DNA of 64,000 nt. Source: Capitulum mitella. Its lineage: Eukaryota > Arthropoda > Thecostraca > Pollicipedomorpha > Pollicipedidae. Numbering within the stretch: position 1 is the first letter of the stretch; each line of letters opens with the position of its first letter. Shown one piece after another: positions 47,563 through 57,952 of the stretch. Below the pieces are notes generated by a model that was given only the letters and a program-made list of their open reading frames with translations, did not search any database and was not told the origin of the DNA. The stretch lies in assembly GCA_030062745.1 (NCBI GenBank), contig CP099846.1, positions 18,943,621 to 19,007,620 of the forward strand, given 5' to 3'. The position numbers were made by a program, and so were the translations under genes.

Positions 47563-48774
47563 CCTTCGCCCAACCTGGCACCCTGACGTGGGCGACCGGA
47601 GAGGGGGGGGACGTTTTGACGCCCCCCTCTATCTCGCGAACGGAACATCGAAGAAAAATGAAACTTATATCAAAGGAAAGCCCACACAGAATGTTTGGAA
47701 AATATTGCAAAATAATGCAACGTTTTCGCATACATATGTAAAAATGGGACTAACTGAAACAGTTTCTCCGTCCCTAATAAAGCTAGAGCAATTCTGAGCA
47801 TGAGAAGCCAATGGAATGCAAATCACCGTGACATATAAATTCGGACATCCATACAACCACATGTCGGCATCAGGTATCCTGACATAATGCCATCTTTAAT
47901 TTTGCTATATTTGTGAGGTTTTTCAACGATGCTGGCGAGTTATTGTTCGTGTTTGCTTCTAAAACGGTAGATATGATTTATACGGGCCTTTTTTAATGCC
48001 GACAGACAAAAACGCTAATAAGTCTAATGTTCAGCCGTTTTCTTGTCTTCATTTCGTGTTATGTCGAGGATCAGTAACAAGGTAAACAAAAGGGCAACAA
48101 GGATCTTTGGATCAAAACTCCGTGGGTGATCTCCTAACTATGATCAATAGGGTGCTATATGAGGTCGGTCATATGACCTGACCTGACGTAGGATTATGAC
48201 CTGATTTGAAGCACGCTTGGGTTTCATCTTTTTATGCCTAGATTTGCCATTGGCTTTTGAAATAAACCAGAAATATTAACCTGGGCAGCTAAATGTCAAC
48301 TTTGCTTCTACCGCGATGACCTCGCTATCGGATAACCTCAGGTGACCTGAGGTCGTTTCAGAGCTTGGAAGTGTTTTGGTGTAATGCTGAATTGCGTAAT
48401 CGACTTATGTGCCTATTTTGCCTCAGAGGTCATTAAAACGGGGTTTAAGTCTCCTGTTTGCTTGTTCACCCAAAATGTTGCCCGACCTGACCTCATGACC
48501 CTTTATGTGGGCCCGCATTATTTGTCGTTTTAAGTGACTTCCTTGCTCCAGAAATGTATTTCAGGCATCAGCAAACCGACATCGGGGGTTGATCTCTTTT
48601 TCGTGACCTTGGCCAGTGACCTAACACAACCAGAAGGTGAAAATTCCACAGGACTTGCGCAAAGGATGCAAAAAAGGGCATGGATATTTTCAGCGCGCTG
48701 CGCGCGCCGTTTTTTGCCATCATTAAAAGTCCTGGAGGCGTCGAAAAGCCCCCCCCCTTCCGTTTGGGCGAGGG
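47563..48774. mobile_element. TTAA-flanked non-autonomous DNA element, family 3
   Basis: TTAA lies on both sides (47559-47562 and 48775-48778). Ends are inverted: left CCTTCGCCCAACCTGG, right with complement CCCTCGCCCAAACGG. Length is 1212 bp, as in families 1 and 2, and a G-homopolymer GGGG(G)GCGT block lies near each end. No transposase. The interior has several TGACCT words (TGACCTGACCTGACG near 48175, AGGTGACCTGAGGTC near 48340, GACCTGACCTCATGACC near 48485). Confidence 0.75.
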
Positions 48775-48799
48775 TTAAAGCCCTCAAAAGTTTTGGATA

Positions 48800-51159
48800 T
48801 CCCGTGGACCCTCTGGATAGATCAGTAAGCTTTTTTAAATCTTTGCCATCCTACAACTTCTTCAGCTCGGTTGTGGAGGAGAACCGTTCAGAGCATCATG
48901 GAGGCGAACATTGTCACTGTTGGGCGTCACATATAATGGCTCGGCAATTTAAACCAAAAAAGAAGTTTGGCCAAGACACCAGGACATTTTAACTCTTTAG
49001 ACGTCCAAGAATAACCTTCGTTTGTTTCAGCAGTCTAATTGCAGGCGCTCTTTTGTGGGCCTGAAGACCTTTACAAAGACCTGAAGTTCTTTACAAAGAC
49101 CCCAAAAGATCTGAAAGATCCTGAAATGTCCAGAGGGAGATTGTGTTCATGCCACGATTTTCATCTAGATCTCGATGGGCCCTTGAGGAGATCTAAGGGA
49201 CATTGAAAGCATCTGCGGGTTCTCCTGAAGGTCTGAAAGGGCATCGAAAGGTCTTGAAGGGCTTCATAATGGTGTAAGGATCTCACCTAGATCACATAGC
49301 ACTGAACAAAATTATTGCTTTAAAGAGCCTCTGAAAAGTTCTAAGCCTGAGGAATAGCCAGCACGGTATTGTGGACCTTCTGATGGTCTAACAAAACTTC
49401 AGGAAATTTAAAGGCCCTCGTAAGAGAAAGAAAGTTCTCAAAAAGGTATGCAAAGGGACTCAGTCTGCCTGGATGTATTTTGCCAGCTCCTCTGCACATA
49501 AAGACTCGTGGAAGTCGAACCGAGGGCAGATACGCAGATTGTGCGACTTTGCAGAACTCGAGATTTTGTTTTCTCGCCCGCCCGGCGAGGATTACAGCCA
49601 AGTTTTGTCTGTAGTATTTATGATGCAAAAGTCGCGGAAACATCTGTAATGAACTGCAGAACATACTTGTAGTTTTCTATACTTTTCTGGGTGCCTTTTG
49701 CACCCTATATTGGTCGGGCACCCTCAAAGGTTTGTGAATTAACAAACGACCCATATGAGATGGGCACCCATAATGATTTGAAGCCCCAATATTGGGTGAA
49801 CGAGTCCAATTCGTTTCAAAAAGTTTCATGTGTGATGTAGAACACTGTTGTTCAGCAGAGGCTGCACGCTACGAATACCACAAAAGCGAAACAAAACAGG
49901 CAAAAGGGCATCATTAGTCTTGAGCGCCTTAACATACATCCATTGTGCTTTGGAGCCAGGAGGGATCATGTATCCATGGTGTATTTCAGTCAGGAGGGAA
50001 GAGGCAGCTCCTCCCCCCGAGAAAAAAAAAACATTTTCAACACCTTATGCGTTTAGGAATTTATAAACATAAATTAAGCTCTAGTTTGTGGGCCTGACCG
50101 GCGTTGAGATCACCATCCATGCTAACGCTGGTGTGTCGTGCGGACTTTGAACCTGTCACCGGCGTGTTCATAAATGGAACAATTTTGCCAAAGCGCTCAA
50201 ATCAGACAGCACTAGAGAGATGACGTTGTACAACAGGGCCGCCGCGGGCTGACCCTTTCGGTCTCCGGCTAGATGCAAGTGCATTTTCTTGCACTCCAAC
50301 CGCGCACGTGCAGCACATCGGAGTACGTTGTCCGACCTCTTATCCACCGGACACAATGCTCATAAAAAATGTCATCCTCACACTATCTATAGTCAAGTCC
50401 ATCTGTGATTCTAATATTCTAATGATCTGTAAAGATGGTACTCTTGCATGAAGTTCTTGATTCCTGGCTTTATTTTTATTCCATCGTTCTTGGTACATAC
50501 ATCTGTGGTTTTACATATGTTTTTCAAAGAGCAGAAAAATATTGGTAAGGTCCAGAGGAGCATTGGTGGAGCTCAAATTATCAAGGGCCATTTAGGATGT
50601 CTGTCTGCATGCTTGTTTCGTCATCGTCGTTAACTATGCTTTTTTTCTTTTGAGCGGAACAACGGCTCGCGCTGAAAACAATTATGAAAAATGTCCTACG
50701 ATTTACCTGATTGTGTTACATTTCTGCAGTCTCGCACTGATGTCGCATTTGTGTTGCTGGATTCTGGCGATGCAGTTGTCAATTATCTCTATGCTTTCGT
50801 TTTTGTGAAAGATTAGCCACATTTAACACCCTTAAAATGAGGTTCATGATCCGTCATATGTGATTTTCTTTCATATTCCGCTTTCACTCCTTTGTACCTC
50901 TCGTCTGTATTCCCTATTCAAAAATCATCGGCGTACTTTGATGCTGCTGAATAGCATACTCTGATACGGATTAAAATCTATTTGGTCAGCTTATTTTACG
51001 ATTAAACGGCAATCAAAGCGAGTACATATCCTCATAAAGCCATGTTAAAAGCGTCCAGTCGGCAGTAAGCCTGGCAGATGTGTATAGCAAAAAGCAAGAG
51101 TTCCAAAACTGTTTCGGTCAAGCCACGCCAAGCATTTTCTTCTGGACGTCTCATTCGAC
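48800..51159. other. Spacer with degenerate repeats
   Basis: About 49050-49300 repeats AAGATCTGAAAGG/CTTGAAGGGC words in a degraded array. The minus-strand frame at 49341-49664 is open for 107 codons but has no recognisable domain. Nothing else supported. Confidence 0.4.
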
Positions 51160-51280
51160 CACCGACACCGCTCACAATCACAGCTCGAACGACAGCCCTG
51201 CTCGCTCCCAGCCGGAGTCGTGCCCACGGCGCGCCCACGCTCGGCGGACGCGCTCAAACAGGCCGTACAACGTGTTGAGA

Positions 51281-51286
51281 TTTATT
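51281..51286 (-). terminator. Candidate Hr38 poly(A) signal
   Basis: AATAAA on the minus strand about 890 bases after the Hr38 stop codon. It lies at the point where the very GC-rich stretch gives way to A/T-rich DNA. Confidence 0.5.
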
Positions 51287-52177
51287 GTTAACAATATATA
51301 TGTAGTGGGTCAACAACGTATGAGTGGTGCCGCATCGTCTGGCCGCAGAGGCGGCGCGGCGCAGCGGGCGCGCGGAAGTACTGGCGACGCTGGAAGCGGG
51401 CAGGCGAGAGACGGAGAGAGCAAGGCTCGCGGCGGCGGCCGGACCGCGCCGGCCCGGCCGCGCCGACGGCGGCAACACCGAGATATGTGACACGACGGCC
51501 CGACGCTCCCGCCGGGCCGGGCCGGCCCCGGACGCACGGCCAGACACGGCGCGCGGGCCGGGCCGGCGGGCGGCCGGCCGCCGCCGCCGCGCCGCCGCGC
51601 CCGACCGCAGGCAAATGAAGGACGTACAACTGACTGCCCGACCGGCGGCCGCTCCGGCTCGCCCCCGGCCGGCCGCGCTCGACGCCGAACGGAACTTATT
51701 GCGCATCAACGTAAACAGATGACACACGAACACGGACACCAATCGAGATTTCAAACCATGTTGAGCCGGTAACACAAAAAGCATGACACCTATATGTACA
51801 CGTATAGAGAAAGGCAGCGGGCGAAAGGGCCGTTCGCAAGTGTGACGCGCCTCACAGCAAACAGGTACGCAAGTCAAGGCTGGCTCGGCACTCCCGGCGG
51901 CTCGGGCGGCCCGGCCGCTCGCGCGCCGCGGCCGCGCCCACCCTCTCTGGCTGTCGCCGTACAAAACCCGTGCGAAAACCCGACATTACGACGGCCCGCC
52001 GTCGGCCGGCCCAGCCGGAGCCCGCCGCGCCGCCGCCGGCCCGCCAGCGCCCGAACGCTGCCGCGATAGCTGTACACGAGCGACGCGTGCCGGCGGCGGC
52101 CGGGCGGCGGCCGCGCCCGGCGCCGCCGCCCGGCCGCCGCCAGACTTTTGATTATGTGGCGCTCTGACCGGCTCGCC
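51287..52177 (-). other. Probable Hr38 3' UTR, extremely CpG-rich
   Basis: Most of 51310-52140 is CpG-rich and gives long overlapping frames on both strands, including one of 236 codons (51254-51964, minus) made of Ala/Arg/Pro/Gly. No domain is present. Position between the stop codon and the AATAAA makes it a likely 3' UTR. Confidence 0.5.
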
Positions 52178-52434
52178 CTAGAACGGCAGGCTCTGGACGA
52201 ACAGGCTCTCGATGAGCGGCGGCGCCGGCACCAGGTCCTGCAGCTTCAGGTAGAACAGGATCTGCAGGCCCTGCAGGCTGAGCGAGCGCAGCTCGGGCAG
52301 CTTGGCCAGCACCTGTGGCATGTAGGTGGGCGAGCGCTTCACGCCGCGGCCGTAGGTGGCGTGATCCCGCAGGCTGTTGATGATGCGGCCCTGGATCGAC
52401 TCAATCTTCTGCGGCTCCCTCACGCCGTGGCGGT
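52178..52434 (-). CDS. Hr38: Hr38 exon 4 (end of ligand-binding domain)
   Basis: It completes codon GAC, then [36 protein letters not shown] and the terminal [12 protein letters not shown] with TAG at 52180-52178. The acceptor is TGTCGCAG at 52435. KLPELRSL and GLQ.(I/L)FYLKL are hallmarks of NR4A helices 10-11. Confidence 0.95.
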
Positions 52435-52487
52435 CTGCGACAGAGAGAGGGACCCCGCACGTCAGGCCCGACTACGACGACGGAGAC

Positions 52488-52524
<37 letters not shown>

Positions 52525-52547
52525 TTATCTATCTATCTATCTATCTA

Positions 52548-52587
<40 letters not shown>

Positions 52588-55500
52588 CGATTATGTATGT
52601 ATGTGTATGTATGTGAGAGAGAGGGGGGGACAAAGACAGAAGGAAAAGAAGAAAGAAGAGAGAGAAAAAGAAAATCGGCTAAAAAAGGCGAACAGCACCC
52701 TTTCGTCAGATGGACACAGTGCTATAGGAAATACATCAAACTGCCATTGTGTTGGATGCCCGATAACCATTCCGGCACCGGGATTAAAAGATGCTGGAAC
52801 TTCCAGTCGTCTTAACGAGTAACGATGTCAACAATTCCCAGAAAGCAGCCTTGTCATAGTTAGATACCGCAGAGGATGCAGACAAAAAATTAATCATATA
52901 AATGCAAAGTAATAAACCCTGCAGACAATAAATTAATCACACCAATGCAAAGTAATAAACTCTGACATTTAGAGACAGAACCTAGGCGATTTAGTGGCAG
53001 CTCTAGTCCCTCCAGAAAGTATTTGGGCTCCTCCAATGTTCTGAAAGTTTATCACGAGATGCAGCATTCCGAAGTTGCCTGCCACATGGAGGGCTTGAAA
53101 GCTTGAGAAAAAACTCTGTTGTGGTGTCTCCTGCAAGCTCTCTGGCCTCTACAGAAAGATTTCGCTATTAGCAATCGATAGGAACCTTCATTTTTTCAGA
53201 CTCACAGCTTCACATCCCCCTCCACTCCTCCGAGGCGGAGGAACTCACCTGTGATGAGGGTAAGTGCAGCCAGACAGGCGAATGACGACACGTCCAGTTC
53301 CATGGCCCGCAGACTGGCCGAAAAGTCAACAATGGGCTGCAGCCAGTTGCGGAAGGTGCGCTCACACTGGAGCCGGTGTAGCACCAGGCCAGTCTCGAAC
53401 ACGAACTTGTCGTCCTGGACGTTGTACCTGCCGCCCAGCAATGTGCGGTCAATGCCGGCCTCGACAATGTTAGGAGAAATGTTGAGGGGAGAGAGGGGGA
53501 AGTGCTGTCGGAGAATTAGACTTTGAAACCTGCGAAGCCTACTTTATGGAACTAGTATCGATGCACGTGAGCAATGAATTTAGTAGCGATTCATACACAT
53601 GGGCAACGAAACTAGTAACGATTTGCGCACATGGGTTGCGAAAATGTTTCCGTCAGTACCTTTAATAATATTCTTATGAATGCAGAATGATGACAACACT
53701 TGAAGGAACAGAACGTGAACTGGGGCGAGGGTCAAACGCCGACCAGCGAATATAGTTCAGAATGCAGTCCAAACGACGAAGCCCCACGGCTAGGTTTTCG
53801 AGCTCACCTGTAGGCCAGCCGCAGGACGAAGAGCTCGAGCGAGGCCGACTGGAACAGCAGCTCGCGGTCCTCGTGGCAGAGCTCCGAGAAGCCCGGGATG
53901 CGGTCGGCGAAGCCGCGGATCACGTCGATGGACGAGGTGACCAGGCTGTAGAAGCGCTGGATGCTGTCCGCCTCGGAGGTGGGCGACTGCGAGCCGTCCG
54001 GCACGCGCAGCTGCGAGAAGTCGTGACTGGCCACGTCCGGCGACGTGTCGACGTGCGCGCGCACCAGCGCCGTCATCAGCGAGACGGGCGGCGACGGCGG
54101 CGGCTCCTGCGGCGACTTGGGCTTGCTGGGCAGACGGCCGCGCCGGCCCTTCAGCGAGTCCGTGCGCACCACCTCGCGCACCATGCCGTTCACCAGACAC
54201 TTCTGGAAGCGACAGAACTGGCAGCGGTTCCGCCGCCGCTTGTCGACCGTGCAGTTCTGGCTGCCCGTGCTGCACACGTACTTGGCGCCCTTCTGCACGG
54301 TGCGCTTGAAGAAGCCCTTGCAGCCCTCGCACGTGCGCACGCCGTAGTGCTGGCAGGCGGCCGTGTCCCCGCAGACGGCGCACAGCAGCGACGGCGACTT
54401 GGGCTTGGGCTCCGTCGGCGAGCCGCGCGTCGACGTCGGCGACGACGTGGCGCTCGGGGTACCGGGCGACGAGCCGCCGATCCTCATCCGCATCATGTCC
54501 AGCCTGCGGGCAGGGCGCCGAGGCCGTCAGGGCGGTGCGAGCGCCTTCGGGTCTTCTGGATGCCCGGACAGAGGCAGCGGCTGGCAGGATTTGTGAAGAG
54601 GGAGAGTGTCAGTATGGGGAGTGTGGCGATGGTGTGACCACGGATGCATGCGAGCGGTCCCTGTCTGTTACCGAAAAGTGTTAAAATTCTCGTCCCGGTC
54701 AGCTAAGGCGGGCAAGTCTTTGGCTTTCGTTCGTACGTCGGGCAGACCGCGGTTGCGCCCGGGGTTTGGACATGACAGATGGATTGCTCTCGTTATGATG
54801 CCAAACATTTCGCCTTTTTCATTGACGACTGTTTGTACTTCCCGCAGTCCCACTGACATCAGTCCGGGGTGGGGGGGAAGAAATTCCACGGCTGTCAATG
54901 ACCGGCCGTGGCGTGCTTGAACTGATAAAGAAAACCTGTTTTTTTTCAACGCCGAAAAGCCACAGCTAGACGCCAGCAGCACCTGACGGGGATTTCCTCC
55001 GGTATGCTTGCCACCCATCCCCCTCCCCCAAAGGCGATCACTACAGAAACGGCCATAACGGCTCCCGCAGCCATCCAGTCGGCCCTCTCTCGGCGCCTGC
55101 TGGCCCCTCCCCCGCGCGCTGGCTCCGCCTCCGACCGGCACTCACCCGTCCTGTCGGCTGAGCGTGAGCGGTAGGCTGGAGCGTCGAGGCTTGCCGCCCA
55201 CGGTCGCCGCGGCCGCCGCGGCCGCCGCCGCCGCCGCCGTGTGCGCGCTGCCTTCGGCCGCCGCCGCCACGGCGTACGGGCCGGCTTGGCCCGGGTACGG
55301 CGGCGGCACGGCCGGCGGGTGCTGCGGGAACGGCGCGTACAGCTCGGCTGGGTAGCGGACCGGCGCGCCGTACGGCTCCGGCGCCGAGAACGCGGCGCCG
55401 CCGCGCTGGTACAGCGGCGCGTACTCGTAGCCGCCGTAGCCGGCGTACTCGGCGGCCGGCTTTTCGGGCCGGTACGGGTACGGCTCGAGGCGCGGCCGCG

Positions 55501-55876
55501 GCGCGTACGTCTCCTCGAAGCTGGGCAGCGTGAGCGGGTCGGCCGGCGGGCTGGCGCGCGTCGGGCCGGCCGCCTCCGGCGGGCTGGCCGCCGGCGAGCT
55601 GTAGAAGGGCGGCGGCTTCAGCTCCGAGGCGGACGCGAACATCTCCGCCTGCAGGATGTCGGCCAGCGACGTCTCGGGCGGCTCGGCGGCCGCGCACGGC
55701 GGCAGCTTGAACTCCTCCTGCTGCGACACGACCGGGTAGCTGCCGTCGAACGAGTACGGGTCGGCGAGACCCTGCTGACTGTGGCCCTGGAACAGCAGCG
55801 TCCGCTCAGACAGACGCCGAGCGACGGCCGCGCCGCACTGGACAAGGCAGCGGCTAGCTCTGTTGCCTTTCGTCAT
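52178..55876 (-). CDS. Hr38: Hr38/NR4A-family orphan nuclear receptor
   Basis: Four exons join in frame to 620 residues. NR4A receptors (Nur77, Nurr1, NOR1; Hr38 in arthropods) are nuclear transcription factors that bind AAAGGTCA as monomers, need no ligand, and are induced rapidly by cAMP, Ca2+ and ecdysteroid signals. Residues 1-244 are a Pro/Tyr/Ala-rich activation region with an 11-alanine tract. Zinc-finger cysteines are at 285, 288, 302, 305 and 321, 328, 338, 341, with the P box CEGCKGFF. The NR4A-specific extension [14 protein letters not shown] follows (about 360-373), then [12 protein letters not shown] and a full ligand-binding domain ending [14 protein letters not shown] (helix 12). 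Odd point: the D box has six residues between cysteines (STGSQN), not five. The start ATG at 55876 follows an in-frame stop by two codons; an upstream spliced start is possible. Confidence 0.96.
52435..53248 (-). repeat. Hr38 intron 3 with compound microsatellite
   Basis: The intron carries (AC)n at 52489-52520, (ATCT)n at 52526-52552 and (TA)n at 52550-52584, then a GA-rich tract to about 52680. The donor is CAG/GTGAGT at 53248. The remainder shows no coding sequence. Confidence 0.9.
53249..53427 (-). CDS. Hr38: Hr38 exon 3 (middle of ligand-binding domain)
   Basis: It completes AGG (Arg), then [20 protein letters not shown] and [17 protein letters not shown]. The acceptor GGCGGCAG/GTACAAC was chosen because it gives the family's exact spacing between LRLAYR and VLHR. 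Phase is 2 on entry and 1 on exit. Confidence 0.93.
53808..54503 (-). CDS. Hr38: Hr38 exon 2 (DNA-binding domain and start of ligand-binding domain)
   Basis: It encodes [10 protein letters not shown], a Ser/Thr/Pro linker, the two zinc fingers ([20 protein letters not shown] to RFQKCLVNG), [19 protein letters not shown], and [20 protein letters not shown] ending at LRLAYR. The acceptor is CCCGCAG/GCTGGAC and the donor CAG/GTGAGC. The whole DNA-binding domain in a single exon is unusual for nuclear receptors in general, where an intron often separates the fingers. Confidence 0.96.
55146..55876 (-). CDS. Hr38: Hr38 exon 1 (N-terminal activation region)
   Basis: It encodes 243 residues and two bases. 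The region is rich in Pro, Tyr, Ala and Glu (for example [48 protein letters not shown]) and ends with an alanine tract and [14 protein letters not shown]. The donor is GG/GTGAGT at 55145. ATG at 55876 is the first in the open frame; CAG acceptors within the first 40 codons (for example at TTCCAG/GGC) could instead join an upstream exon in phase 0. Confidence 0.8.
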
Positions 55877-55990
55877 TTTTCACCACTCCGCTGAACGTAT
55901 TGCGACAGCACAAAAACGTTACAACACAAAGCGCCCCGTACAAGACGGAAAGAGCGGGACTTGCTTCATCCCGCTAACAGAGGAACCTCA

Positions 55991-56018
55991 TGACGTCGGA
56001 CGTCATGACGTGACGTCA
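55991..56018. promoter_or_regulatory. CRE cluster next to the Hr38 start
   Basis: TGACGTCG (55991), CGTCATGACG (56001-56010) and a perfect TGACGTCA (56011-56018) lie within 28 bp, 115-142 bp upstream of the ATG. Vertebrate NR4A promoters contain functional CREs close to their start sites. No TATA box follows, so if this is a promoter it is TATA-less. Confidence 0.65.
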
Positions 56019-57580
56019 TCAGTCGCTCGCCAGTCGGCGTCCAGCCGGCGGCGGCGCCGCCACCTACCTGCGGCTGAAGAAGGAGCATGCTTTGCGTCGG
56101 ACCACTGGTGCTCGGTGACCAGTGGGAAGCGGTAGAGGACTGCAACGACGGTCCTGAAACGACAGACGGCGCTCGTCAGACGGACGCCGGGAGGCGGCCG
56201 CATCACCATCACGCTGCACTCGTCTCTGTTCCCCGCGTCACGGCCGAGCGTCACGTGGCGCGCGCGACGCGGTACGTACGGGCGAAGGCGCTGAGAGCTC
56301 CGGCCGACATGAGCGGGTCCGGGCAGATGAACTGCTCAATGGTGGCGGCGGGGGCGGCGGGCGCCGGCCGCGGCGCACGCACACCAACTCGGGCGGGAGA
56401 CTGCGATGTCCGCCCGGCGCCGGGCGCTAACACCAGGGCGGCGCGGCGGCAGCGGCCGCTGGAGAGGGCTGCAGGATGACGGGACAGGTCCGATTTGGCC
56501 ACGCGCTGGTCTTGACCACGGTCAGTCTGGTGCCGGCAAAGGACGCTTTCCGGACTGAAGTCGGCTGAACGGCGACACCGAACGTTGTGAAGACTGAGAT
56601 CAACGTGGCAGTGAGGGGGCGGCCAAGACGTCGAAAGACGATGCTGGTCCCCGACCCTGGAGCAGATGATCACAGGAAAGATTCAGGCTGGAAATACGTG
56701 ACGGAGATGCGATAGAGAGCGCGGTTCTGGTGGCCGTGTGAGAGGGACAGGAGTTGCACAGGTTGTTGACCTGACTGGTCGGGGTCCAGGCAGGGTTCAG
56801 ACAGCGCCTAGGCAGAGTGTGGGAGGATCTGGCCGGGGACTGGGCAGGGTCTAGGCAGGGTCAGAGCAGCCAGCGCAGGGTCCGGGCAGGGTATCACAAA
56901 GGCCAGGAGGATCCGGACAGGGTCCGGCCAAACTGCGACCAGAGACTAGGCAGGTTCCGGGCACGGTCTGGCCGGGGGTAGGCGCAGTGTCCGGACGGCG
57001 CCCGGGCAGTATCCGGAGGGGATCCGGGCCGGATCGGGCGGAGTCTGGCCGGGGCGGTGCTGCGGACGGCGCGAGCTCGGCTGCTCGACTGAGTCGGCCG
57101 GTGCCGCGGCCGACGCCGGCTGACAGGCCGACAGGTGAGTCAGGGCGGCCGGGCCACAAAAGCGGCGCGACAGCCGGCGCCCGGCCCGTGGGTGGCGCGC
57201 TGTCAGTCTTTGTGGCGGGACGCGCCCGGGCCGCGCCTCCCCCTCCCCTGCCGTCGACAGCAGGGTCCGGGAGGGAGCACGGCGCCGGCGGCCGCCGCGG
57301 ACCGGCGCCGGCACCCCTTCGGGCAGACGGGGCACGTCCGCTGCGGCTCCGTCCCGCCACGGCCGGCCGGGGTCTGGATGCCGTCAGACGACCGGGCCTC
57401 CCCGCCAGCCAGAGGCGTAAGCTGATCACGGACCCACGTAGTACAGCGTCATCAGACCCACCCCGCTGGTCTTCACTGCGTCCCCGTGACAGAGTGTATA
57501 AGTCTATAGGAGAAGACGTGGAGGGCTGCTCTGCTGGCGGTCAGGCTTAGGTCAGGAGGCGGAAGTATTTTGTGGAACAC
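56019..57580. other. CpG-rich island upstream of Hr38
   Basis: Dense CpG, with runs of GGCCGG/CCGGCC and a degenerate array of CCGG(G/A)CAGGGT(C/T) words at about 56760-57050. Long frames on both strands are compositional. It probably contains 5' UTR and/or regulatory DNA of Hr38. Confidence 0.5.
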
Positions 57581-57886
57581 TTTGTGAAAGATCCGGCATG
57601 TATAATGACAGCGAGCATTTTGACGAATAAAAATGCCTTTGCAGGCAAGTCTTTGTCTTTTCGTACATCTGCACCGGCGTACCCAGCCATCTCACTCTGA
57701 CCAGAATAAGGGAAGGAAATGATGATAGTCGTCTAGCAGCCGCATTGCACGTTCTACGTGCAGCTAGCTACGTTTTGAAGACCACGTCGTACTTTTGAAT
57801 CGTGTGCGTATAATGAGACCAAAATCACGTCCTTGATGGTGGCTTCGCAATCGCAGCTTGGTCGTGTCGCATGGTCAATCGCATGG

Positions 57887-57952
57887 TCGGTTGGTTGGTT
57901 GGTTATTGGGGCTTAGGAGCGCACCGACTGCAGGGTCATTCGGCGCCCACAA
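57887..57952 (-). mobile_element. SINE tail fragment
   Basis: GGTTGGTTGGTTGGTTATTGG and the following 'ggcttaggagcgcaccgactgc' are the reverse of the tail of the SINE at 30617-30815. Only the 3' portion is recognisable. Confidence 0.45.

Noticed and set aside
51254-51964. 236-codon minus-strand frame after Hr38
   Set aside because: CpG-island composition, competing frames on both strands, no domain; better read as 3' UTR.
53762-54637. 291-codon plus-strand frame opposite Hr38 exon 2
   Set aside because: It is the antisense shadow of the conserved receptor exon and runs across its splice sites; its Leu/Arg/Ala/Glu composition follows from GC-rich codons on the other strand.
55241-55894. 217-codon plus-strand frame opposite Hr38 exon 1
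   Set aside because: Antisense shadow of the Pro/Tyr/Ala-rich exon; no domain.
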